This document shows, piece after piece, positions 54,765 to 64,000 of a DNA stretch of 64,000 nt; position 1 is the first letter of the stretch; every line of letters starts with the position of its first letter. Position numbers and translations under genes: made by a program. The notes under the pieces are model-generated. The model was not told the origin of the DNA. It searched no databases and saw only the letters and a list, made by a program, of their open reading frames with translations. Origin of the DNA: Epiperipatus broadwayi (Eukaryota > Onychophora > Udeonychophora > Euonychophora > Peripatidae); NCBI GenBank assembly GCA_028023455.1, contig JAQFVV010012446.1, positions 4,281,501 to 4,345,500 of the forward strand, read 5' to 3'.

Positions 54765-55630
54765 TGGAATTGATTCAAGGACCTTAGATCCAGAATCGGA
54801 CCCCACACCACTGAATAAATTATTTAGGCAGGTTTTCAATGAAAAAGAAAGGATTTTTAGATATAGAAATATTTCTTTAAAATGAAGATCAAAATTGTTC
54901 AAGCTATTATGACTTTAAGATGGGAAAATCACTGATGATTGTGAATTGTGGTCACAATGGACATCACATGATCGGATTAGATTTTGACTTTCAATAAATA
55001 AATGATATGGTTGAAATTGTTTCATATAGGTTATATTATGAACCCATCTATTTATTAGAAAAATATTTAGTGCTTGGAAAAGAGTGAATGATGATATGGC
55101 TGAACAGTGATGAAGTAGGTAGATTTCATCATCAGAACAAATGAAAGTACTCGAGTAGTCTAAAAACTGAACAGTTATAGGACATGCTAAAAGGGTTATG
55201 CATACATTATCATGAATCTGCCTTTTCAAAAACTAATATTTACTTTTAAAGCATTTCTTCCTTACTATCAAAAATCAACTTATTTTTTTAAATCTATCAC
55301 AGGATTCATAAAATATATTAATAATGATCATAGCACCATGTGGTTAAAAGAAACATAATAACTTTATGACAGTTTTTCTTAATTATTATTACTGTTAGTA
55401 TTGTGGTAAAAATTCTTCTATGTTTTGAAATTTGTATGCAAAACATAAAATAGGTGAGAACAGGTACTCTTAATATTAATCCCATGTTAATTTTATAGTA
55501 GTTTGAACTCAGGATGCATATAATTGGGATCTTATATATAAAATAATAATGATGATAATAATAAATTGTTACCTGCTATCGGACAATAGATACTATTTAT
55601 TCCACACTATATGTCAAAATGCATATTGAG
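54765..55630. other. Mostly unique sequence
   Basis: The minus frame at 54915-55229 (104 codons, with ITLLACPITVQFLDYSSTFI, HHCSAISSFTLFQAL) has a more protein-like mix than most but no motif I know. It overlaps LINE-derived sequence (plus-strand FRYSNKSLKN-like bits), so I do not call it. Confidence 0.35.
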
Positions 55631-55639
55631 TATATCTTT

Positions 55640-56110
55640 GTGAAAAGGGAATTGTTGACCGGCTGTATTTCCATGACAGCCACAGTGTCATCTCTGAATC
55701 AACTCATGTTATGTGGTAACATAGATTAGTTACCCACCACAAAAATGTTAAGGTGATAACGTATCCAGATCACGAGTTATGAATGAATGAAATGTGATGT
55801 GTTTTATACCTTAACTCACAACAGAAGATTGTTGAAATACTGACTTTTATTTAATTGGCCAAAACTGTTACTGAAATTATTCAAACTGTGTATAGCAATG
55901 AAGCTGTCAGTTGCAAGAAAGTTTTCAAATGATAGGCAAGATTTTATGATGACAAGATGACATATGATTGGTGAAGGTATCAAACTCATACATTTAATGT
56001 TCATAACTCATGATACTATAACAGTAGCTCTTTAAAATTTTTGTGGTAAACTAAGCCACCACATAACACGTGTTGCATCTTGGAAAATGAACCAATAATT
56101 TTGTTACTGT
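55640..56110. repeat. Family F foldback, largest copy
   Basis: Left arm TCATCTCTGAATCAACTCAT, GTTATGTGGTAACATAG, CACCACAAAAATGTTAAGGT, CACGAGTTATGAATG; right arm reversed from CATAACTCATGATACTATAA, TTTAAAATTTTTGTGGTAAA, CACCACATAACACGTG. No hammerhead core. Confidence 0.72.
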
Positions 56111-56114
56111 GATA

Positions 56115-56710
56115 CACTGCGTATATTGAAACAGTAAGATTCACATTCGAATCTTAAGTTTCACCTTTTCTATAGTCTCTCAACCACCACCCTCTCCTAC
56201 CCAAATTTAAACTTTTTTTGTATCGAATTGTGTGTGTAGCAACATTAAAAATGTCTGAATATATGCAATAGTCACCTTAAACACACACGTTTCGATAATA
56301 AATTTACAGCAATAAATAAAAATAAATAATATAGTTTGTATTTTTCTTTTAGTTATTTAAAAATATAATTTTAACAATTTATTTTAAATTATAAAGTTCG
56401 TTATTTATTGCTGTGTTTAAATTTCTTATTTAATAATAATTTTAGAAAATTGATCATAATCTAATTAAAAATAAAAATAATCGTATGTTCCCTTTTGTAT
56501 TTGAAATTTTAAAAGTAACGGTCCGGTGAGAGATAATAGATTAATTAAAAAGAAAAATTCCCTAAAATATTTAATTCCAAAATCTAAATGTAAAAATAAA
56601 ATCGAACAATAGAAAAGCGGCTTTCTATATAAATTAAATGTATAAGAATGTATTGATTATCCTTGGGGCAAATGATTGAATCCAAAATAAAATATAACAA
56701 AAGTTAAAAG
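56115..56710. other. A+T-rich sequence
   Basis: Nothing recognised. Confidence 0.45.
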
Positions 56711-56716
56711 ATAAGA

Positions 56717-56905
56717 TCTAGAAAGGAGGACATTTTGGACTTTCTCAGAACTTTCAGTTGAACTTTAGCTGTGCTCTCGATCAGTTGAGAGTCTCCAGAT
56801 ATATAAATTAAGTCATTTACCCCAGTATGGTCGAGTAGAAAGTGCCAAAGACTATTCTCCCTGGAGATGGTCAATAGTATGCCGCGAATCTACACATGTG
56901 CCCTC
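56717..56905 (-). CDS. Doubtful minus-strand coding exon
   Basis: From a possible acceptor (CACATGTGTAG) a frame of about 60 codons reads ILLTISRENSLWHFLLDHTG, VNDLIYISGDSQLIESTAKV, QLKVLRKSKMSSFLDLIF and a stop. G+C is higher than in the surroundings. However, the plus strand is also open over the same stretch (about 56768-56985, ...YGRVESAKDYSPWRWSIVCR...), so the coding strand cannot be settled by eye. No family recognised. Confidence 0.22.
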
Positions 56906-56999
56906 CACAAAATCAACCAAAAAGGATCTGCTGCCCCAAACAATCAGAAAGCCGCTGCTGCTGTTAAATTAAATGAATCATCTAAATGCTGGAAATAAC

Positions 57000-58300
57000 T
57001 GCTACTTCTTCTAAAATCATTAACAATTTGTTACTGATTACTGAACTGGAAAATTTTGTATAAACAGGTACCTGTATCCAAATTCTCTAGAGTATTCTAA
57101 ATAATCACGCTATAGCTCACTCTATATAACTTGTAAACTATAACTTGTAAAATTATAATCTGTAAACTGAATTTAATTATTAATTCATTCTGTAACTTTC
57201 TTTAATAATCTAGCTTGCCTAATTCTATCTTTCTTGAGTACATATTTCTAAAATTTACATTTTATTATCTAATTATAGCATGCTCATAATTTTCTAAATA
57301 TAAATCCATGTTTGCTTGAAACAGTGGATGCGTGTCAAATTCTCATTAATATTTACTTCCATAAATTATTTAATATTTTCATATAAATTGACACGTATTA
57401 AATGCTTCATTTATTGTAATGCAGGGGTCTACTACTTAACAAATGGCTGACATATTAGTCATTAATACTCCCCTAGTTTACCTATTGTTTTTATATTTTA
57501 TTAAAATTTAATGATTAATTCCATAAACTGCATTTCTTTGAGAGTCCAAAATGTTCTTTATAAATGTTGATGATGTAGGGCCGAGTTATAAAGTATATTA
57601 AATTTTAGCATAATAATCTGTACATTATACATGTGTTACATTTTGGAGATGCGATGACCCATTACAAGCCTTGAATATTCTGGATTCTTTAGGATTGAAA
57701 TTAATCCCAGTCACCTTACACAAGCAGACATAATGAATGTTCCCGTAGGGCTTGATGACCATCATGCAGCTAGGAAGTAATCATGGCATGAACCACTTGC
57801 CCTAGTTATGCTTATGTGACACCTTATCTCTATGGGCCTATGGCAAATGCCAGTCTGTTCTTATAAACTCATTCACGGCTTCACAGTTTCAATATACTGC
57901 CACCCTCATATCGCCTTTCTAGACATACCACATGTCTTTAATTATTAACTTTCTTATTCTATATATAACTTCGTTTCTACATTAGTGACATAACTCACTC
58001 TCAAATAAATGTCCGTCCATAGTAATTTATAATTTCTTTAATTAAATAAATATATATGTCTGCCACTACTATTATAAATCCTAATTTAGACTCTTGCATT
58101 GCAAAGATATAAATCCCGAAGGCATGCTCTCGAAATACTTGCTCGAGAATTTAGGCAGCTGGATTATGTCAGCTATATAAATAAATGTATCTCTTTAATA
58201 TCTAACAGTATCGGAAAACCCCACTACTAATATCTTAGATCTTATCAAATATTATTAGTCAAATGATTTATTATTAAAATGTTTTAAATAAATAATTTCA
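57000..58300. other. Relatively G+C-richer block, content unclear
   Basis: 57640-57960 and 57420-57480 are less A+T-rich than the rest of the window. On the minus strand, AGGGGAGTATTAATGAC (about 57475-57459) looks like a polypurine tract just before a possible LTR start, and 57630-57770 has a 40-codon frame (MMVIKPYGNIHYVCLC...). This could be the 3' end of an LTR retroelement whose coding end is the next entry, or the 3' UTR of a host gene. I could not find a matching second LTR. Confidence 0.3.
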
Positions 58301-58302
58301 AA

Positions 58303-58592
58303 CTATACGTCTGCCATCACATCTTTATTTATTCGATACCCATTCAATATGTTTCCTCGATTCTTTAAAAATAAATGTTTAATATTAATATTATTATTGG
58401 CCAACTCGAAATAAAATTCTTGATTCTCTTGCATCTCCCTGACCCCCGTGCCTAAAGAAATATCTACTAGCATAGCATCAGATGCGTTGTTTCGTAGATT
58501 GTATTGTGGAACCGATAAACTATGTTTGAAGTCGGTACTACTGGTGGCTTCGCTATCTAGATGGTGCTGCAGTTCTGTGTGGTAGTCGAATT
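58303..58592 (-). CDS. Candidate terminal coding exon, protein not identified
   Basis: Minus strand: after an acceptor-like TAACATAGTGCAG the frame runs about 96 codons to TAG at 58303-58305. It reads FDYHTELQHHLDSEATSSTD, FKHSLSVPQYNLRNNASDAM, LVDISLGTGVREMQENQEFY, FELANNN..., GYRINKDVMADV. Composition is polar and balanced, unlike chance frames here, and the DNA is less A+T-rich. No ATG gives a long frame, so it must be a 3' exon or a retroelement end. VPQYNLRNN recalls the YNLR tails of LTR-element integrases, which is only a hint. The upstream minus strand has a stop (TAA) just before the acceptor. Confidence 0.45.
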
Positions 58593-58599
58593 CTGCACT

Positions 58600-58755
58600 A
58601 TGTTAACGAATCACATGTTTCTGACTGTTATAATATGCATGTATACAGTTATTTTTGCTATTTTTACTTTTTCTAAGTTATATTTCCAAGTATATTTTGC
58701 TTTTTGATCAAATTCTTCATGTTTTCTGATTTAGTTATTCGTTTTTTATAATTAT
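58600..58755. other. A+T-rich sequence
   Basis: Nothing recognised. Confidence 0.4.
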
Positions 58756-58759
58756 TTTT

Positions 58760-58975
58760 TATATTCATATATATTGCTTATAATAACTTCTTTTATATAC
58801 ACTTTAATGCAAAAAAAAACAACTTCCTTATTTTCCTGACAGTTCAAATACTGTAGCTCTGATGAAGACTGCTGGACAATTGAAACTGTCAGGAAAATAA
58901 AGTTTTATTAAGAAATTTTTTTCCCATTCAAATGTATATGAAAGAAGTTATTATAAGCAATATATATGAATATAT
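58760..58975 (+). repeat. Family P foldback with an internal hammerhead-like core
   Basis: Outer arms (TTCATATATATTGCTTATAA, TAACTTCTTTTATATAC and its inverse at 58934-58973) enclose inner arms TTATTTTCCTGACAGTT (58828-58844) and AACTGTCAGGAAAATAA (58884-58900). Between them lies CUGAUGA (58859-58865), AGACUGCUGGACAAUU, GAAA (58882-58885), CUGUC, then AGG. The core and GUC site are present but stem II pairs poorly. This phrase is a known type of end of Penelope-like elements. Confidence 0.7.
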
Positions 58976-58979
58976 GAAG

Positions 58980-59440
58980 AAATGCAAAGAAAGTAAAGGA
59001 GAAGAATAAGAGTATATACTTTTTATATTGTTTTTTTTATTTATTTCTTAAATCGTTTTTCACTTTTTAAGAATCTTAATATCTACATCAATGCTTACAT
59101 ATTAGATATAAGTGGAAATAGATGGTTCCAATTAACATTTGGAAAGGATGTCAAATAGATCATGTGATATTTAAATTTAAAACAAACTTATACTGAACAG
59201 AAAATGTTTCAGATATATATCCTATTTATATATATATATATATATGCATTTATATATCCTATTTATATATATATATATATATGCATTTCTCCAGTTGAGT
59301 GCTATTTCAATCTTTTGATTCTTTAAGTTTGTCAATAATATCTGTTTGTGTTTTTACCCAACTCTTTCACTTGCAATCTTTTTTTGTTACTCCTATTATA
59401 TATCTTTCCATACTCTGTGGGGTGATCTGAAATATCTCAA
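58980..59440. other. A+T-rich sequence with a (TA)n duplication
   Basis: At 59216-59287 the sequence ATATCCTATTTATATATATA, TATATATATGCATTT is present twice in tandem. Confidence 0.6.
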
Positions 59441-59850
59441 TTTATATCTCTCCATAATTCAGATCAATCAATGAAATATGGAGAAATATTTGTTAGGAAT
59501 AACAAGGAGAGATCGCAAGCACTTTAGATTATTCAATGAAGTAGGGTAAGTTTATGTTAGGAGTAATTGGATAAAAAAGTAAACAGGTGTCATCAAAATC
59601 ATTGAAAGAATTCAGAGATTGAAATGGTGCCAGCCTGAATATATATCTCGAAGATATGATAACATATGAACACTTGAAATTTTAGATTTGATTTCAAGAA
59701 ATTGTAAAAGATCTAGAAAGAGATAACGTGAGATGGGTGGATGAAATCAGTAAATGTGCTGATTTAGTGTGGAGAAAATAAGCTGGAGTTTAGAGAAACT
59801 AGATTAAATTTGGAGAGACTTTCATCCTGAAGTGGATCGATATTGATGAT
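59440..59850 (+). pseudogene. RTE-like LINE, C-terminal remnant with (GAT)n tail
   Basis: Broken frames: DQSMKYGEIFVRNNKER-like, TGVIKIIERIQRLKWCQPEY, IARRYDN-like, ISRNCKRSRKR, VRWVDEISKCADLVWRK, LEFRETRLNLERLSS, ending in GAT/ATG repeats near 59838. Same order as the copy at 35728-35935, plus the preceding region. Confidence 0.78.
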
Positions 59851-59936
59851 GATAATTACTTCGGTTATTTAACTATCATTAAATATGTGTTTTTGTCATG
59901 GTTATTATTTGTTTTTGCATATTTACATATACAAAA

Positions 59937-60386
59937 ATCTTCCTTGGTTTCTGAAGCTATCCTAGCACCTCTCTGAGGAGTGCCAAAACATGAAACCACG
60001 GTCAAAGTTTGGGTGGGGTGGGGTATTTCCTGACAGAGATATTTTAAATGCTTTCTCTGGCTAAGCATTTACCACAAAGCTTGTTGAGCAATTGGCAATC
60101 CTCATTATTTATATCTTACAAGCTTAAGAGAATTGGGTCATGTGATGTATGATTCTTATTTTGATTATTTATAGTATCTTCCCAAAACACGAAACCATGG
60201 TCAAAGTTTGGGTGGGGTGGGATGTTTCCTGACAGAGATATTTTAAATGCTTTCTTTGGCTAAGCATTTACCACAAAGCTTGTTGAGCAATTGGCAATGC
60301 TCATTATTTATATCTTACAAGCTTAAGAGAATTGGGTCATGTGATGTATGATTCTTATTTTGATTATTTATAGTATCTTCCTTGGT
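59937..60386 (+). repeat. Family G tandem, two units and a start of a third
   Basis: Unit 1 (59937-60175, 239 bp) begins ATCTTCCTTGG and contains a hammerhead; unit 2 (60176-60374, 199 bp) lacks about 40 bp covering stem I and the CUGAGGA box; a third unit begins ATCTTCCTTGGTG at 60375. Apart from that gap the units are nearly identical (GTTTGGGTGGGGTGGG, CTGACAGAGATATTTTAAAT, TTGTTGAGCAATTGGCAAT). The unit size and ribozyme match a retrozyme or HHR satellite. Confidence 0.85.
59967..60009 (+). ncRNA. Hammerhead ribozyme, family G, weakened
   Basis: CUGAGGA 59973-59979; stem II GUGC with ACAU (two changes from GCAC); GAAA 59992-59995; ACCACGGU; GUC with cleavage after C60003. Stem I ACCUCU now faces AAAGUU instead of AGGGGU, so only three of six pairs form. 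Likely inactive descendant of the type seen at 48322-48364. Confidence 0.72.
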
Positions 60387-60389
60387 GTT

Positions 60390-61830
60390 TGTGTATTATT
60401 TTTTAATATATATATATTTTTAAAAAGTAATTGATAAACTCTTTATTATTAGTAATATTATTTTTCGGAAATAAAATGTCATTATCTCAATAAATAAAGA
60501 GTTAATCATTCAATTGGAGGCGGCTGAGCAATGTATGATAGCTTTAAGTGCTATTCATTTTTGGTTTTTGTTTTTTTTATTCTCTCTCCAATAGCACTTC
60601 ATAAACATTAAAAAAAATTCGAATTTAATATAAAAACAGAACGATAAGGTCGGTGACAGATGGAATCAAAAATATGTTTAAATATGATCTGTTAACATTT
60701 AAATATACAACTAAAAGCTCGTTTACGGACTTAAAAAGTAGAAGTGATTATAAAGAGGCTAAGTTGGTTTAAATTGGATTAATAAAGGTTTGTCAACTGT
60801 AAGTGCTAAAAACATATGTAAGCGTAATACTCTCTCACAACCAATCAAAATGCAAATGTAAGTAGTGACAGCGAATATTTTTTTCTGTATTTCAAACTGC
60901 AGCAGTTTTTATATTTGTTTTACTAGTATTTTTATAGTTAATCTTTTTACTAAATTCCGAAATATTTACTTTTTAAGAAATTGTATTTTAAAATAATTAA
61001 ATTATGTAATTCGAATTGTAATTTAATTGTAGCTTAAATTTTACTTGGTTTTTATTATTCGTTGTGATCAAGTGAACGCCCTGAGCAGTCGGCTCAGCAA
61101 TTGCAATTGTTGCTGGTGAGCAAATGTTGTTGTTTTTTTTATTGCTACGTGTGAAAAATTAGAAGAATTGACCAAAAAAAATATTGATTTTAATCGTACT
61201 TTACTATTAGACTTGCTTTGAAATATCGCAGCTATACTAGGTTAAGTTTAGGGATAGTGTTAGGGTTGAAGTCTAGTTTCATCACAGCAGGTCTAATATG
61301 CATGCAACAGCCACTCGTCAACAAGTATAGACATTCCATTTTCTAAAGGGGGGAGGGGGAAGAGTTGATTATACAACCTAATTTGTAGACCACAACTGTG
61401 CCACATGTAGAACATGCTGGGTCATTTTTTATGCTTATTTGATATTTTGTGATGACGACTTTTAATGTTTTCATCACAATGTCTAATTATGGCTGTCATC
61501 CTATGAATAACTATTGTGTTGGTGAGTATTCCAAACACAACAGCAAACAAAATACCAATTTTAGTAATATTGTACATTTGTATTAACTTTTTATTGTGTC
61601 AGTAATTTTTTTAAAGGGAGAGAAAGATAATTGAATTAGTGAGCCTGTGATGTAATCAATACTTAAACCTTATTATAGCTAATTGCATTCAAGATTCATG
61701 ATGAATGAATAGTATAAAGTTGCAAGGTATAGTAAAAAAAGTTATTTATTTAGGAATGGTTATCCCAAGTTGATTCTCAAATAAATAACTATTTTACTAC
61801 ATCTTCAACATTCTCTCAGTTCATCCATAT
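60390..61830. other. Mostly unique A+T-rich sequence
   Basis: At 61079-61125 a less A+T-rich patch, CCCTGAGCAGTCGGCTCAGC, AATTGCAATTGTTGC, can form a hairpin (CTGAGC with GGCTCAG). Nothing else was placed. Confidence 0.45.
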
Positions 61831-61834
61831 GCTA

Positions 61835-61925
61835 AGTATTGTTGCTGGTCAGGCCAGAAACACCTGAAGAAGAAAGGAAAATAATATCACTCAAAATAGC
61901 TTGAAACATTGTATCATTAGACAAT
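61835..61925 (+). repeat. Family K body fragment
   Basis: GTTGCTGGTCAGGCCAGAAA, CACCTGAAGAAGAAAGGAAA, ATAATATCACTC. The tRNA-like head is missing. Confidence 0.62.
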
Positions 61926-61929
61926 GCCC

Positions 61930-64000
61930 TCAATTTTTTATTAATAATTATAGTATTATTTTTTAATTTTGTTTATACACATATATAAAAAAAGCATCTA
62001 TGCTATGTGTGTGTGTGTGGATTGTAAAGTAATGTACACTTGCAGTTCAATATACAATACATATTCTAATCAATATTTATTAACAAAAAGGAGCTTATAT
62101 GCTATATATGTTGAATATGAGGTGGGGGGGGGGTAGAACAAAAAATAGCATAGTTCACGGATCCATTGTATTTTAAAAATAGCTATCTGTCAACATCACA
62201 TACTTTTTAAAAAATAAATATATAATAATTTTATTCTAAAAAAACTTAATATACTTATGTTTCTATCAACATGGATGTAAATAAAATAAAAATCAACTGT
62301 TAATGTTTGAAATCTATGAAAATCACATGAAGTTTGCATTGAGTATTGACTGAATCTTATCCATTGAGATCTTAGAGATACCACACCAATAATACATCTA
62401 AATGAGTTGTATTTAGGGAGTTAATACTGCTGGCATATCTGATAAATGAATGTTATTCATGAAATATATGGAGATAGTAAGGTCTGAATTTGTTCTATTG
62501 GAGAATAGTTGTCAGATGAAAAGTGTGTTGATAAAAATTGAAAAAACTAATAGTTGCTTTATATACATATATATAGTTGCTAACGAATTTGTTAGTTTTT
62601 ATTGCAATTTTTCATCCTTGAAAAACTTAATACAATTGTTATTATTTTTAAAATACAATATTGAAATTTTTTTATTTTAATAATAACTGTTTTATTAAAA
62701 TAACTTTAGTAAATAAAAAATAATATCACATTTGCAAAGTTTTTAAAAGTCTAAATCAGTGCAGTCTTTTTCCTTTGACATTTATTCCTTTGCAATATAC
62801 TGTGTATATACTATTTTTAAGTGGGTAGACTCCGGAGATGAAATAATGCATTCTTCAGGAAATCACATTAAACAGAGGTTCCATAAAACTGAAACTGGCA
62901 AAGTTAAATTAAAAAGTATTTCTTTCTTTATGTGGGGGAAGGGAATATTTTATATTAAATTATTTTGATATCATTTTAGTTTGTGAAACTGTTTAAACCA
63001 AATGTAAACAAATATGAATAACAGACTTTCAAACCCAGGAGAATATTAAGGTATATCGGCTTAATAAGAACAAATGCTGAGAGAGAAAACTAACTGAATA
63101 AGAATTTTAAATAAAAAGATTTTTAGTTAACATTTATGAAGTTTGGAGCAGTTATTTTATATGCATAACTGTATTTATGAGTTAATTTCATTACATCAAA
63201 AGTTTAATTGCTCATAGGCGTGTGATATTTGAGTGCCAGAAATAACAGATTGAGATTCAATCCAGGAACTCTTTAATTTATCAATTTATTATTGTGCTAA
63301 CTACATCGAGCAAAACAAAACTTAATAGTCCACAACCCTTATGAATCTCAGACAGTCATTCATTTAAATACTAAATGAGCCTAACGTTATTTCTAATTTT
63401 GGTGAACAGATGAAAACCAATTAGCCTTGCTTATTTTATAAAGCATTTTCCAAATGATTTGATTTCTATATTCCTTTGTACTGCTGCACTTTAACTGGCA
63501 TATTTTGTATGTGCAGTTTAAATAAATGTAAGTAATTCTAATACAGATTTATACAAAAAATATATTTAATTAAATAGAAAGGATTTGACGAGTCGAATAT
63601 GGGTGATTTCACCAAAAGGTTATGCAATAAGATTCCAGCAGAGGTCCTTTCGATCAATCTTTTGTTTATACTGATCAACATGAATTTTCAAATGTTTGAA
63701 TTCTAATTTGGCTTGAAATGGCATTTTTGGATAAAAAATACTTTGCATTGATATTTTTTATCTATCTTTATACTTCTTTCGAATATCATTCAGAGCAGGT
63801 AACTATATTCTTGAGTATACTGCTTTAAATATTAAGTTTGTTAAATTATTCATTTTATTTATTTAGTATCTGAATTTTATTAAATACTTTAATTATTAAC
63901 AAAGTATCATAAATGAATCTTTAGAGACTTCCAAACAGGAATTAGATTAACTAGTGGCTTATTTTTCAAACAGGAAGTAGATTTACCAGTGGTTTTATTA
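61930..64000. other. A+T-rich sequence to the end of the window
   Basis: (TG)n at about 62007-62018, a poly(G) run at about 62121-62131, and short frames without motifs. The final 80 bases carry a tandem pair: CAAACAGGAATTAGATTAAC, TAGTGGCTTATT and CAAACAGGAAGTAGATTTAC, CAGTGGTTTTATT. Confidence 0.5.

Noticed and set aside
56768-56985. Plus-strand open frame opposite the doubtful minus exon
   Set aside because: About 70 codons open after an acceptor-like site, but the other strand is equally open, so neither can be preferred.
57630-57770. 40-codon minus frame starting MMVIKPYGN
   Set aside because: Reasonable composition, but too short and without splice sites or a known motif; noted only as part of an unclear block.

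Overview
This is a very A+T-rich, intron-like or intergenic piece of an animal genome. I see no operons, no bacterial-style gene packing, and no long open reading frame with ordinary codon use. The repeats are typical of metazoans: decayed RTE-like and CR1-like LINEs, Penelope-like (GIY-YIG) retroelement ends, tRNA-derived SINEs, a hAT-like transposon, foldback elements and microsatellites. I cannot name the species. The mix fits an A+T-rich invertebrate such as a flatworm, mollusc or cnidarian, but that is inference.

The main result is that the window is full of hammerhead self-cleaving ribozyme (HHR) motifs, carried by at least five interspersed repeat families, here called D, B, C, G and P. 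Near-complete HHRs (core CUGANGA, a stem II hairpin, GAAA, a stem III, a NUH cleavage site, and matching stem I strands) can be read at 3963-4023(+), 17350-17410(-), 21710-21770(-), 44847-44907(+), 48322-48364(-), 49129-49168(-), 49377-49416(+), 51296-51350(-), 52668-52730(-) and 53135-53195(+). Several have a very short palindromic stem III (ACCAUGGU, ACUAGU, AUACGUAU type), as expected for ribozymes that work as dimers. Some lie in tandem (59937-60386, 30278-30970, 23345-23735), as in retrozymes or HHR satellites. Others lie in head-to-head inverted pairs (52576-53286, 48985-49510), a less familiar layout.

Layout. 0-5 kb: Penelope-like fragment, tRNA-like SINE (family K), RTE remnant, family D elements with HHR. 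5-13 kb: A+T-rich unique sequence with few repeats. 13-16 kb: purine microsatellite, a foldback, an RTE remnant. 16-22 kb: family E and B elements, a long perfect palindrome, SINE T copies, a foldback, a D pair. 22-30 kb: 95-bp HHR-like tandem array, SINEs, a 2.5-kb hAT-like element (27125-29654) holding one convincing spliced-exon candidate (28692-29011). 30-36 kb: D tandem, K SINEs, RTE and Penelope remnants. 36-44 kb: CR1-like LINE end with C2H2 finger and (ATT)n tail, E foldback, D copies, LINE fragment. 44-56 kb: densest HHR region (D, G, C, B), a 62-bp tandem array, a D palindrome, an RTE reverse-transcriptase remnant, family F foldbacks. 56-64 kb: a second coding-exon candidate on the minus strand (58303-58592), family P HHR hairpin, G tandem, then unique A+T-rich sequence.

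Almost all open frames present are fragments of dead retroelements or microsatellite artefacts. The only two segments I would defend as possible non-LINE protein-coding exons are 28692-29011(+) and 58303-58592(-), and neither could be assigned to a family.
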